A stretch of 64,000 nucleotides of DNA from Hyphomicrobiales bacterium (GTDB taxonomy: Bacteria; Pseudomonadota; Alphaproteobacteria; Rhizobiales; Rhizobiaceae), in the NCBI GenBank assembly GCA_900470805.1, contig UCCA01000003.1, forward strand, positions 262,110 to 326,109, given 5' to 3'. Shown piece by piece: positions 35,800 to 44,509 of the stretch. The translations under genes were made by a program, and so were the position numbers. Each line of letters starts with the position of its first letter. Position 1 is the first letter of the stretch. The notes beneath the pieces were generated by a model. The model did not search any database, was not told the origin of the DNA, and saw only the letters and a program-made list of their open reading frames with translations.

Positions 35800-36684
35800 T
35801 CAGTTCAGCAGGCCTGCGTGACGCAGCGCTTCGTCGAGCGCCGCCTCGGTGCTGGTTTCCAGCGACGAGACCAGCGGCGAGCGAACCGTGCGGTTCATGC
35901 CGCGAATCCTGGACAGACCATACTTGGCCCCGCAAAGGCCCGGCTCCAGGAAGATGGCCTTGTGAAGCGGCATCAGGCGATCCTGATACTCGAGCGCCGC
36001 GGCATAATCGCCGGCAAGCGTCGCCGCCTGGAATTCGGCACAGAGACGCGGTGCAACATTGGCGGTGACCGAGATGCAGCCCATGCCGCCATGGGCGTTG
36101 AAGCCGAGCGCCGTTGCGTCCTCGCCCGAAAGCTGGCGGAATTCCTTGCCGCAGGTCAGACGCTGTTCGGACACGCGCTCGATCTTGCCGGTGGCATCCT
36201 TGACGCCGACGATGTTGGAATAGGTTCTGGCGAGCGCGCCCATCGTTTCCGGCGTCATGTCGATGACCGAACGGCCTGGAATATTGTAGATGTAGATCGG
36301 CAGCTTGATCGCTTCGGCAATGGCCGCGAAATGGGCGAACAGGCCCTTCTGCGTTGGCTTGTTGTAATACGGCGTAACGACCAGCACGGCATCGGCACCG
36401 GCCTTTTCCGCATGCTGGGCAAGCTCTACCGCTTCGCGCGTGTTGTTTGATCCGGCGCCGGCCATGACAGGAACACGCTTGGCCGCAGCCTCGATACAGA
36501 GTTCGACAACCCGCTTGTGCTCGGCATGCGACAGGGTCGGAGATTCGCCCGTCGTTCCAACCGGAACGAGACCGCTGCTGCCTTCCTTGATCTGCCAGTC
36601 GACATGACCGGCAAAGGCAGCCTCATCGACGAGGCCGGCATCGGTGAAAGGGGTGACGAGTGCGGGAATGGATCCCTGGAACAT
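35800..36684 (-). CDS. dapA: 4-hydroxy-tetrahydrodipicolinate synthase
   Basis: A 294-residue TIM-barrel aldolase joining pyruvate and aspartate semialdehyde, the first step to diaminopimelate and lysine. Landmarks are GTTGESPTL (43-51), the tyrosine of [10 protein letters not shown] near 133 and the Schiff-base lysine in IVGVKDATG near 161. AAGGAG lies 7 bases before the ATG, fixing the start. It supplies precursors for peptidoglycan and reads away from the lytic transglycosylase gene. Confidence 0.96.
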   Translation of the reverse strand: MFQGSIPALVTPFTDAGLVDEAAFAGHVDWQIKEGSSGLVPVGTTGESPTLSHAEHKRVVELCIEAAAKRVPVMAGAGSNNTREAVELAQHAEKAGADAVLVVTPYYNKPTQKGLFAHFAAIAEAIKLPIYIYNIPGRSVIDMTPETMGALARTYSNIVGVKDATGKIERVSEQRLTCGKEFRQLSGEDATALGFNAHGGMGCISVTANVAPRLCAEFQAATLAGDYAAALEYQDRLMPLHKAIFLEPGLCGAKYGLSRIRGMNRTVRSPLVSSLETSTEAALDEALRHAGLLN

Positions 36685-36899
36685 GCAGAACTCCTTACGA
36701 CCGCAATCCATGCTTCGGCCGCATTCCTTGAATATGAGGAGCGCACCATAGTGCGGCGAAAACGCTGCGACAAGCATGCACATCTCCGTTGCAACAAATT
36801 CCGATAGCAAATGTGAATGAAATTGAAGGGCTTCGGTAAGGTTTCGTTAATATGCGTCCCAGCAAATGGACGGACGTGTTTCCATTGCGAGTCCCACCC

Positions 36900-38975
36900 A
36901 TGAAGAAAGCTGTTCTGACCCTGTCCGCGCTCGGCCTGACCGTCGCCGTGTGGAACAGCTTTGCCGCGCCGCTACCAAGCACCGATGTGCCCGTCCCCGA
37001 CGTGAAACCGCTGGGTTTCGTGCCGCAGACCTCGATGCCGGCGTCGATGATCACAGGCGCCATTCCGCGCAGCCAGTCCGTGGCGCCTGTCAACAGCGCC
37101 CTCAAATCCGGCCTTGATGCGCTTTCCGCCAAAGACCCGATGCAGGCAATTTCGGTTCGTGACGGGATGCCTGCGGGTACGCTGGATCGGCATATCCTGA
37201 CATGGGCCATCGCCGTTTCCGGGCAGAAGGGCGTGCCTTCCGTAGAGATCGCTACCGCCGCGCGCGAACTGCAGGGTTGGCCGGGTCTTGCAAAACTGCG
37301 CCTCTATTCCGAGCGCGCGCTCTACGACGAAAACCCTTCGCCCGGCGCCGTGCTGGCGGCATTCGGCGAGACGGCACCGGAGACGACATCGGGCGCGATG
37401 ATCCTGTCGCGCGCGCTCGTGGCGACAGGCAAGCAGACGCAGGCCGCGAAATACATCCGCAAGATCTGGCGCGGCGAGGCTTTGGACACGGCGACAGAGG
37501 ACAAGATCCTGGCCGAATTCGCCGGGCTGCTCACCGTCACCGACCATAAGGCGCGCATGGAATATCTGATGTACCGCAACCGCACGGTACAGGCGAAGCG
37601 CTTTGGCGATCTCGGACAGGCGCAGTCGCTCTACAAGGCTTGGGAGGCTGTTTCCAATAAGGCGCCAAATGCCGGCGCGCTGCTGGCCGGCGTCGATGGC
37701 AAGTGGAACGGCGACCCCGGCTATCTCTTCGCGCGCATCGAATACCTGCGTAAACAGGAAAAATATGCAGAAGCCGCAAAGCTGCTGCAGCAGATGCCGC
37801 GCGATCGCGACGAACTCGTCAATGCTGGCGAATGGTGGAACGAGCAGCGCATCGTCAGCCGCGGCCTGGTCGATCAGGGTCAGTTCAAGGCGGCTTACGG
37901 CATCGTTTCCAGATATGCGGCGACGACGCCGGCGGATATCGTCGAGGCGGAATTCCATGCGGGCTGGTACGCGCTGCGTGGGCTGCAGGATGCTGCCAGC
38001 GCGCAGAACCATTTTCGCAAGATCCTGGATTTCTCGAACGGCCCGATCTCGGTGTCTCGCGCCTGGTATTGGATGGGGCGTTCGGCGGAGGCCGGCGGCC
38101 CCGGCAAGGCAACAGAGTTCTATGCCAAGGCCGCGAGCTATCCGACGACGTTCTACGGCCAGTTGGCCGGAGAGAAGCTCGGCCGCAAGGCCATCAATGT
38201 CAGCTACCCCTCCCCCACTCTAGCCGACCGACAACGCTACACCGCGCGCGAAGCGGTGCAGGCAATCGCGCGGCTCGACGCCGCCGGCCATGGCTGGCGC
38301 GCCAATGCACTTTACATCGCGCTCGGCGAGCAGATGCAGAGCCCCGGCGAACTCGCAATCCTCAGCGCCCAGGCCGAGCGATCCGGCGATCACCATCTGT
38401 CTCTGCAGATCGGCAAGAGCGCCTATGCCCGCGGCATTGATGTGGCGGCGCTAGCATTCCCGATCGGCGTCATTCCCGGCAGCGCCAACATTTCAGGCTC
38501 CGGCAAGGCGCTCGCCTATGCGATCGCGCGGCAGGAAAGCGCCTTCAACCCGGCCGCGGTCTCGGTGGCCGATGCGCGCGGGCTATTGCAGATCCTGCCT
38601 GGCACCGCCAAGGCTGTCGCCAAGCGCCACAACATCACCTATTCCAAGGACAAGCTGACGGCGGATGCCGGCTATAACGCGACGCTTGGCGCGCATTATC
38701 TCGGCGAACAGATCGACGCCTTCGGCGGCTCCTACATCATGACATTCATCGCCTACAATGCCGGGCCGAAGCGCGTTCCGGAATGGATCGACCGCTATGG
38801 CGATCCGCGCGGCAAATCGATCGACGCCGTGGTCGACTGGATCGAGCGCATCCCCTTCCCCGAAACGCGAAACTACGTGCAGCGGGTGATGGAGAACTAC
38901 GAGGTCTACAAGGCGCGGCTCGGCCAGCCTGCCGATATCGAGCGCGACCTGATCGGCGGCCGCACCTCCTCCTGA
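36900..38975 (+). CDS. Soluble lytic murein transglycosylase (SLT family)
   Basis: A 691-residue periplasmic enzyme. A signal peptide (MKKAVLTLSALGLTVAVWN and following) precedes a long alpha-superhelical region of TPR-like repeats (about 80-500) and a C-terminal SLT domain (about 530-660). The catalytic glutamate, near residue 545, is in ARQESAFNPAAV; GLLQILPGTA and FIAYNAGPKRVPEW complete the fold. It cleaves peptidoglycan to 1,6-anhydro products. An in-frame ATG at 36852 would add 16 residues before the signal peptide and is possible. Pairing with dapA is only divergent. Confidence 0.92.
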   Translation: MKKAVLTLSALGLTVAVWNSFAAPLPSTDVPVPDVKPLGFVPQTSMPASMITGAIPRSQSVAPVNSALKSGLDALSAKDPMQAISVRDGMPAGTLDRHILTWAIAVSGQKGVPSVEIATAARELQGWPGLAKLRLYSERALYDENPSPGAVLAAFGETAPETTSGAMILSRALVATGKQTQAAKYIRKIWRGEALDTATEDKILAEFAGLLTVTDHKARMEYLMYRNRTVQAKRFGDLGQAQSLYKAWEAVSNKAPNAGALLAGVDGKWNGDPGYLFARIEYLRKQEKYAEAAKLLQQMPRDRDELVNAGEWWNEQRIVSRGLVDQGQFKAAYGIVSRYAATTPADIVEAEFHAGWYALRGLQDAASAQNHFRKILDFSNGPISVSRAWYWMGRSAEAGGPGKATEFYAKAASYPTTFYGQLAGEKLGRKAINVSYPSPTLADRQRYTAREAVQAIARLDAAGHGWRANALYIALGEQMQSPGELAILSAQAERSGDHHLSLQIGKSAYARGIDVAALAFPIGVIPGSANISGSGKALAYAIARQESAFNPAAVSVADARGLLQILPGTAKAVAKRHNITYSKDKLTADAGYNATLGAHYLGEQIDAFGGSYIMTFIAYNAGPKRVPEWIDRYGDPRGKSIDAVVDWIERIPFPETRNYVQRVMENYEVYKARLGQPADIERDLIGGRTSS

Positions 38976-39036
38976 TGGACGTTTGTGGCTTTTGCCGCTG
39001 AACTATACACTCCTCGCCAGCAGCGAGGCGTGCCGA

Positions 39037-39928
39037 ATGAGCGAACCGAACGGACAGGCATTTTCTGACAGGACTGTGACCACCGAAGACGGCCTGCATC
39101 TCCACCTCAGAGACTACGATCCCGGCCCGCATGCCATCGGATCACAGTTACCGGTGATCTGTCTTCCCGGACTGACGCGCAACGCGCGCGATTTCCACCA
39201 ACTGGCAATGGTTCTTTCGCGGGATGTGAAGGCTCCAAGGCGGGTCATAGCGCTGGATTACCGGGGTCGCGGCCTCTCCGACGGGGATGACAACAAGACG
39301 AACTACACCGTTCTCGTCGAAACCCGGGATGTGATCCGTGTCTGCGCTTGTCTCGACATCAATCAGGCCGCGTTTATCGGCACCTCACGCGGCGGGCTGA
39401 TTGTTCATATGCTTGCGCTAGCCAAGCCGGATCTGCTCGCTGCGGTCGTTCTTAACGACATTGGCCCGGTGATCGAGCCCAGGGGGTTGATGCAAATCCG
39501 CGACGATCTTAATTCCGCGATGCCGCCGCGAAACTGGGCGGCTGCCGCAGACATGTTGAAGGCTCGTCATGGCGCGGGCTTCCCTGCCCTCGGTAAGCAG
39601 GATTGGGTTGAAATGGCTGATGCAATCTATCGGGAGATTGACGGCAGGATTGTTGCTGACGCCGATCCGGCCATCGCAGCACAATTGATGACGATCGATT
39701 TTGGCAAGCCGTTGCCGGATCTGGAGCCAATTTGATGCGCTGGCGGGCGTGTCTATGATGGTGATCAGAGGCGAGCATTCGGCGCTACTGTCGGAGGTCA
39801 CCGTGGCAGAGATGGCCGCGAGGCGTCCGGATGCACAAATGGTTTTGGCGCGTGGGCAAGGCCATCCGCCGCTGCTTCATTTGCAGCCTGTGGTAGATGA
39901 GATCAAGGCGTTTCTGGGTCGCACCTGA
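39037..39928 (+). pseudogene. Alpha/beta-fold hydrolase, frameshifted
   Basis: The first part encodes an alpha/beta hydrolase with nucleophile motif GTSRGG (about residue 115) and strand motifs VICLPGLTRNARDFHQL and IALDYRGRGLSDG. It stops at 39735 just after KPLPDL. The rest of the fold, WSQFDALAGVSMMVIRGEHS and the histidine motif ARGQGHPPLLH, continues in the +1 frame to 39928. A 2-base loss near 39722, or one extra base, restores one protein of about 296 residues. It is either a recent pseudogene or a sequence error. The family fits esterase or lactonase-type hydrolases. Confidence 0.8.
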
Positions 39929-40025
39929 CAATAGAAGCAACTTGTCGCCTTCCGGCCGTCTGGAGAGAACGAACAGGAGAGACTCGATGCGCGGCCACAG
40001 CCAGACTGAAATGTTTAAGCCGCAG

Positions 40026-40057
40026 AATAAAAAAGCCCGGCTTGAGAGCCGGGCTTT
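40026..40057 (-). terminator. Rho-independent terminator of the porin gene
   Basis: On the minus strand AAAGCCCGGC and GCCGGGCTTT pair perfectly over 10 bases with a 6-base loop, then run into a T-rich TTTATTCTG. It begins 25 bases after the porin stop. Confidence 0.88.
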
Positions 40058-40082
40058 CCTGATTGACCGAGGTCAGATCAGA

Positions 40083-41111
40083 TTAGAATGCACGCTGCAG
40101 ACGGAAGTAACCGGTTGTTTCTTCGTCGGCGTTGTCCGGATCGACGTACTGAACCGAAGCCTTGGCGTAGAAGTTCTCGGTGATCTGGTAGTCAACCGTG
40201 AGGCCAACCTTCCAAGCGTCATCACCGGTGAAGTCGCTGCCAGCTGCGTTCAGGCCGTAGTTACCGAAGTACTGAGCACCTGGCGTGATCTTCAGCTTGT
40301 CGGTTGCCTGGATTGCGTATTCAGCAGCAACAGTCCATTCAGACTCTTCGAAGTAGGCGTTCGGGCCGGAAGCCCAAGCTGCTGCGAGGCCGAGAGTGCC
40401 GGGACCGATTGCAACGGTGCCCATGCCGCGGATCGCACCTTCTTCGGTGTCCGTGTCGTAACCGCCGATCAGCTGGTAGCTGAATACGCCGGCCTTGCCG
40501 CCGATACCGGCAGCGATGCCAACGTTGTTCGGGTTCTCGCCAGCAGAGATGGAGTCTTCGAGTTCGTCAACCGAAATACCGGCGTAGAAATCGCCGCTTT
40601 CGTACTGGTAACGCAGCGAGTTGTGCAGCGTTGCGTTCGAAGCGAGCGAGTCGGTTTCGCCAGAAAGGCCATCGTCCCACCAGCTGTAGAACAGACCAGC
40701 GCGGATGCCGGCGATGTCGATGTAAGCCGAGTCAAGGATCGTCTCCTGATCGGATGCGTTGTCAGCATTTGCCTGCAGAACGATCACGCCGGTCAGAGGA
40801 CCGTATTCGGTGTCGCTCTTTGCAGTGAACTGCACCTGGCCGCGTGTGAACGCATCCCAGTCAGAACCTTCGCCGGTGATTGCATCAGCGCCTTCGTTAC
40901 GGCCGCCGTTAACCTGGAAACGGATGTAACCTTCGATCTTCAGGCAGGTTTCCGTGCCCGGGATGTAGAAGTAGCCAGTGCCGTATGCGTCGCAAACGCG
41001 AACGTATTCTACTGCTTCTGGTTCAGCTGCAACAATCGCGTCAGCAGCCTGTGCGCCAGATACAACTGCCAGAGCAGCTGCGGAGCCGAGAAGTAGGCTC
41101 TTGATGTTCAT
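40083..41111 (-). CDS. Outer-membrane porin (Porin_2/Omp2b-RopA type)
   Basis: A 342-residue beta-barrel precursor. The signal peptide (about 1-22, ending SGAQA) is followed by AEPEAVEYVRVCDAYGTGYF and two early cysteines with IPGTETCLKIEGYIRF, hallmarks of rhizobial porins. The last residue is phenylalanine (RLQRAF), the BamA recognition end. It probably forms a general trimeric diffusion channel. GGAGG lies 5 bases before the ATG. Codon choice is strongly biased to preferred codons, implying high expression. A strong terminator follows. Confidence 0.93.
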   Translation of the reverse strand: MNIKSLLLGSAAALAVVSGAQAADAIVAAEPEAVEYVRVCDAYGTGYFYIPGTETCLKIEGYIRFQVNGGRNEGADAITGEGSDWDAFTRGQVQFTAKSDTEYGPLTGVIVLQANADNASDQETILDSAYIDIAGIRAGLFYSWWDDGLSGETDSLASNATLHNSLRYQYESGDFYAGISVDELEDSISAGENPNNVGIAAGIGGKAGVFSYQLIGGYDTDTEEGAIRGMGTVAIGPGTLGLAAAWASGPNAYFEESEWTVAAEYAIQATDKLKITPGAQYFGNYGLNAAGSDFTGDDAWKVGLTVDYQITENFYAKASVQYVDPDNADEETTGYFRLQRAF

Positions 41112-41668
41112 ATTGACCTCCAATTCAAAGTTTCGATCGGATCCGGGTTTTTCGCCGTTAAGGCAGCGTTCCCTGCCCCTTCACCGTGTTTCAAGAAGTT
41201 GGACGATCAACCGTCCCTGCTTCCGAGGTTGAAAATACAAGACGCGGCCTGTCACGCAATCACCAACTTGCCGGTTGGGGGTATTTGCAACAGCCTTACG
41301 TATGCGCTGTTGCTGAAAGGTCACAAATGCGACACGCGGCCGTCTCGTTTGTTTATACTTCGTTAAGAAAACGCTGGTTTTGCGGGAACTTAAGCGACGT
41401 AGCGCTCCTTACTCCCCGAGCATATGTGCCACATTGGAACCTGTTTTTCGCCAGATTCGCCTGATTGGCAGGCTGTAGCAGCAAACAGGAAGATAGCCGG
41501 GTGACAATTCGGTGGAGGCTGCGGCCGAGATTCAGTTGCGAGAGCCGAACCGATTCTTCGGCTGATTCCCATTGCAATCGAAATGCCGAGCAGATCGGGC
41601 GCGATATCGCACAGCAGTGCGCGCTGTTTGGATCGTTAAATTGTGAAAAAAATTGTCTCTTGGGAAAA
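41112..41668. other. Porin upstream region and gap to tRNA-Ser, about 560 bases
   Basis: It lies upstream of the porin start on the minus strand and beyond the 3' end of the tRNA gene. No convincing coding frame was found. A long 5' leader or small RNA acting on the porin mRNA is possible here but nothing decisive is visible. Confidence 0.5.
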
Positions 41669-41758
41669 TGGCGGAGAAGATGGGATTCGAACCCACGATA
41701 CCCTTCCGGGTATACTCCCTTAGCAGGGGAGCGCCTTCGACCACTCGGCCACCTCTCC
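41669..41758 (-). tRNA. tRNA-Ser (anticodon GCT)
   Basis: On the minus strand the 90-base gene begins GGAGAGGTGGCCGAGTGG, typical of serine tRNA. The anticodon loop CTGCTAA gives GCT, reading AGC/AGU codons. A long variable arm (stem around TACCCGGAAGGGTA) marks the class II type, then GGTTCGAATCC forms the T loop. The acceptor stem GGAGAGG pairs with CTTCTCC, with one G-T pair, and the 3' CCA is encoded. No adjacent integrase or duplicated 3' end was seen. Confidence 0.97.
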
Positions 41759-41833
41759 GGTCGAGAGCCTGATAGAGTCATTCGCCGGGGGACGCAAGCG
41801 CTTTTTCGGCTTTGTCCCGGAAGAAAAGCCGGC

Positions 41834-43057
41834 TCAGCTCTGTGCCAGCAATTGCTTCAGGTCGGCGGCCGCATCAGCGAGAATCGCCTTGTCTGGATTT
41901 ATGCCGAGTTCCAGCATCTTCTTGCCGCTGACATAGGCCTTGGCGTCATTGATCGCGTCGACGGCGATGAACTGGCCGGCCTTGAAGTACCAGATCGAGT
42001 GCGCGCCTTCGCGGGCGCCGGGGCGCAGGAGGGTTTCGTCGTATCCGAGATTGAAGCCGGCGATCTGCAGCTTCACATCATACTGATCCGACCAGAACCA
42101 CGGCTTGGGCTCATAAGGCGCGCTTCCGCCAGCAATGACGGCGGCCGCGGCATCGGCCTGGTCGACGGCGTTCTGTACCGATTCGAGACGAATGCGCCCA
42201 CCCTGCCACGGGAGAACGGCACAATCGCCGGCGGCGAAGATGGCAGGGTCGGAGGTTCTTGCGAATTCATCGACGACAATGCCGTTCGCCACGTTCAGAC
42301 CGGCTTCCTTGGCGAGCTGGTCGTTCGGTGTGACGCCGATGCCGACGATGGCGAAATCGATGTCGATGATCGAACCATCCGACAGTTCGGCGCCGACGAG
42401 CTTGCCGTCCTTGCCGATCAGATGCTTGAGGCCAGTTTTTTCGCGAATCCTGACATCGTGTGTCTCGTGGATGACGCGCATGATATCGGCGGTCTCCTTG
42501 GAGGCGACGCGCTGCAGGATGCGATCGGCCATTTCGATGACCGTGACTTCGAGTCCGAGATGACGGGCAACGGCGGCCGCTTCGAGGCCGATATAACCGC
42601 CCCCTATAATAAGGACGCGGCGGCCCGGGCGCATTTCTTCGGCAAGCAAGTCAGCATCGCGCTTGTCGCGGGCGACATAAACACCCTTGAGATCGCCGCC
42701 GATCGCGGCGGGAAGACCGCGCGGCGTCGAGCCCGTCGTGAGCGCAAGCGTGCCGTAATCGATCTTCGAGCCATCCTGAAGCACGACCTGTCTGCTGTCG
42801 CGCTTGATCTGCTCGACCCAGGTGGACAGGCGAATCTCGACATCATTGTCGACGAACCACTGTTCCGGCCGAAACAGCAGGCGGTCGAAGCTCATCTCGC
42901 CGAGCAGGTATTTCTTGGTGAGCGGCGGGCGCTGATAGGGCAACACGTCCTCGGCGCCCAGGATCGTGATCGGCCTCAGATCCTTGAGGGCCCGCAGCTT
43001 GGCCGCCATTGCAAAGCCTGCCTGTCCCGCGCCGATAATCACCAGTCTGTCCGTCAC
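41834..43057 (-). CDS. FAD-dependent NAD(P)H:ferredoxin/rubredoxin reductase-like oxidoreductase
   Basis: A 407-residue flavoprotein of the BphA4/rubredoxin reductase group. It has an N-terminal FAD-binding IIGAGQAGFA (7-16), the PYQRPPLTKKYLLGE segment, an NAD-binding IIGGGYIGLEAA near 150, and FAAGDCAVLPW near 265. It passes electrons from NAD(P)H to a ferredoxin or Rieske partner; no such gene is adjacent. The start codon is GTG, with no ATG close by. The partner oxygenase or P450 cannot be named. Confidence 0.87.
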   Translation of the reverse strand: MTDRLVIIGAGQAGFAMAAKLRALKDLRPITILGAEDVLPYQRPPLTKKYLLGEMSFDRLLFRPEQWFVDNDVEIRLSTWVEQIKRDSRQVVLQDGSKIDYGTLALTTGSTPRGLPAAIGGDLKGVYVARDKRDADLLAEEMRPGRRVLIIGGGYIGLEAAAVARHLGLEVTVIEMADRILQRVASKETADIMRVIHETHDVRIREKTGLKHLIGKDGKLVGAELSDGSIIDIDFAIVGIGVTPNDQLAKEAGLNVANGIVVDEFARTSDPAIFAAGDCAVLPWQGGRIRLESVQNAVDQADAAAAVIAGGSAPYEPKPWFWSDQYDVKLQIAGFNLGYDETLLRPGAREGAHSIWYFKAGQFIAVDAINDAKAYVSGKKMLELGINPDKAILADAAADLKQLLAQS

Positions 43058-43374
43058 GATCTCACTCCCGCACTCATGCTCGCATCGGCAAAGGCCTATC
43101 CCCTGCCCCTTGCGCCGTCAACCGAAGCGGATCGCCCTCAGGCAATGTCGGTCCAGCGGCGATGATGACGGGACTTTGCCATGGCGCGAACAGACTTTTC
43201 TATCCCAAGACCGTCTTCGACTGTGGCGATGGACGACGGGCAACGTGATATCGCACAAATTAGACGACCATGTACGCGGCTTTTGAAGCTGGGGATCGAT
43301 CCTCAGGGCGGCCGCATATCGATCGAACGGACTCAGGGATGGCGAGCAGCACTCTCCATAGCGAAAGCGGTTTC

Positions 43375-43394
43375 GGAATGACTAATTCATTTTG
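43375..43394 (+). promoter_or_regulatory. Putative IolR operator, upstream copy
   Basis: GGAATGACTAATTCATTTTG aligns with the box at 43514: GGAA, 6 bases, then a 4-base half ending TTC, then ATTTTG. It overlaps the end of an uncalled small frame, about 170 bases upstream of the iolR start. Confidence 0.45.
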
Positions 43395-43513
43395 GCGGGC
43401 CCGCTGGCTTGTTGGCAGCGATAGAAAAATCTGCGAACCTCATAAGTACAATGGTTTAGCTGTTTGAGAAACGGATATGCCGCCCGATCGAAATCCTCTA
43501 TGGTCGCAAATCT

Positions 43514-43533
43514 GGAATATACGTTTCATTTTG
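43514..43533 (+). promoter_or_regulatory. Putative IolR operator in the iolR leader
   Basis: GGAATATACGTTTCATTTTG carries GGAA-N6-TTTC followed by ATTTTG. It is about 12 bases before the chosen iolR start, so binding there could block transcription or translation initiation (autoregulation). Confidence 0.5.
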
Positions 43534-43544
43534 CGGATGACCTT

Positions 43545-44417
43545 ATGGACAATGACACCAAGGCGGCGCGCGTTCCGCGCGACTTCGAAAGCCTGCGCAG
43601 CACGATCATCGAGCGCAAGGCAACGATGCCTAAGCGCTTGGCCCAGGTCGCGGCCTTCGCGCTCGCCAATCCCGACGAGATCGCCTTCGGCACGACCGCG
43701 AGCATTGCCGCCGCCTCCGACGTTCAGCCGTCGACGCTGGTGCGACTGGCGCATCATCTCGGCTACGAAGGTTTTTCCGACCTGCAGAGCATTTTTCGCG
43801 AGCGCCTGCGCGACCGGACGCTGACCTATGAGGAAAGGCTGGTTACGCTAGAACAGACCACCGGCGACGACGAGGATGCCAACCTTCTCTCCGGTTTCAT
43901 CGCGGCGGCCGGCCAATCGATCAACCGGCTGGCGGCGACCATCCAATCGGAAACCTTTACGCGCGCGGTCGATATTCTGGCTGCGGCCGATACGATCTAT
44001 CTGATCGCCAAGCGGCGCTCCTACCCGCTGACGGCTCATATGAGCTACGCCTTCTCGAAGCTGAACATCCGCCACCAGATCGTTGCCTCGCCGAACGGGG
44101 TGGATGTCGAAACCGTGCAATTCGCCACGGCGAAGGATGCAGCGATCGCGGCGAGTTTTTCGCCCTACGCGGCAGAGAGCCTCGGCCAAGCGGAGATGCT
44201 GGCGGAACGCGGTGTGCCCGTCGTGGTCATCACCGATTCGGCCTTCTCGCCGCTGGCCGCTAGCGCCACATGCTGGTTCGAGGTGGCGGAGGCCGATTTC
44301 GCCGGCTTCCGTTCGCTGTCCGCGTCGATGGCACTGACCATGGCGCTGCCGGTGGCGATCGCCGAGCGGCGGCGCAAGCTGGCGCAGGCCAAACCCAAAA
44401 AAGCCAAAATGGAATAA
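43545..44417 (+). CDS. iolR: MurR/RpiR family regulator, probable inositol repressor IolR
   Basis: A 290-residue regulator: an N-terminal HTH of RpiR type (about 15-90, including TTASIAAASDVQPSTLVRLA) and a C-terminal SIS sugar-phosphate-binding domain (about 120-250). Its place directly before iolC strongly suggests IolR, which in rhizobia represses the inositol genes until an inositol breakdown intermediate appears. The start giving MDNDTKAARV is chosen because an operator-like box lies just upstream and the length fits the family. Earlier ATGs, such as 43500, would encode that box. Confidence 0.85.
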   Translation: MDNDTKAARVPRDFESLRSTIIERKATMPKRLAQVAAFALANPDEIAFGTTASIAAASDVQPSTLVRLAHHLGYEGFSDLQSIFRERLRDRTLTYEERLVTLEQTTGDDEDANLLSGFIAAAGQSINRLAATIQSETFTRAVDILAAADTIYLIAKRRSYPLTAHMSYAFSKLNIRHQIVASPNGVDVETVQFATAKDAAIAASFSPYAAESLGQAEMLAERGVPVVVITDSAFSPLAASATCWFEVAEADFAGFRSLSASMALTMALPVAIAERRRKLAQAKPKKAKME

Positions 44418-44424
44418 ATATTCT
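44411..44424 (+). promoter_or_regulatory. Putative IolR half-match box before iolC
   Basis: GGAATAAATATTCT gives GGAA-N6-TTCT, overlapping the end of iolR, about 85 bases before the iolC start. It is weaker than the box at 44441, 30 bases away. Confidence 0.35.
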
Positions 44425-44440
44425 GAATTGACATTCAAAC

Positions 44441-44457
44441 GGAACCGATGTTTCATT
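44441..44457 (+). promoter_or_regulatory. Putative IolR operator before iolC
   Basis: GGAACCGATGTTTCATT matches the box in front of iolR: GGAA-N6-TTTC followed by ATT. It is about 53 bases before the iolC start. Confidence 0.5.
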
Positions 44458-44509
44458 GATGAAAATCCACCGGCAGGTCATGCCGGCAGACAATGATCGG
44501 GAGGACATC

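Larger units (their letters stand above)
43058..43544. other. Intergenic region upstream of iolR with repeated operator-like sequences
   Basis: It contains two GGAA-N6 plus TTC-ATTTTG boxes (43375 and 43514). A 66-codon plus-strand frame starting ATG at 43181 has only a weak ribosome site and no recognised family, so it is not called. No other gene is seen. Confidence 0.55.

Noticed and set aside
39701..39928. A separate small gene starting MASRCRIWS
   Set aside because: Its content is the C-terminal part of the preceding hydrolase fold, so it is treated as part of one frameshifted gene.
41669..41758. tRNA-Ser as an integration site for a genomic island
   Set aside because: No integrase gene and no repeated tRNA 3' end were found; the neighbours look like normal chromosome.
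43181..43381. A 66-codon plus-strand frame upstream of iolR
   Set aside because: Weak ribosome site, no recognised family and overlap with a likely operator. Kept only as a note in the intergenic entry.
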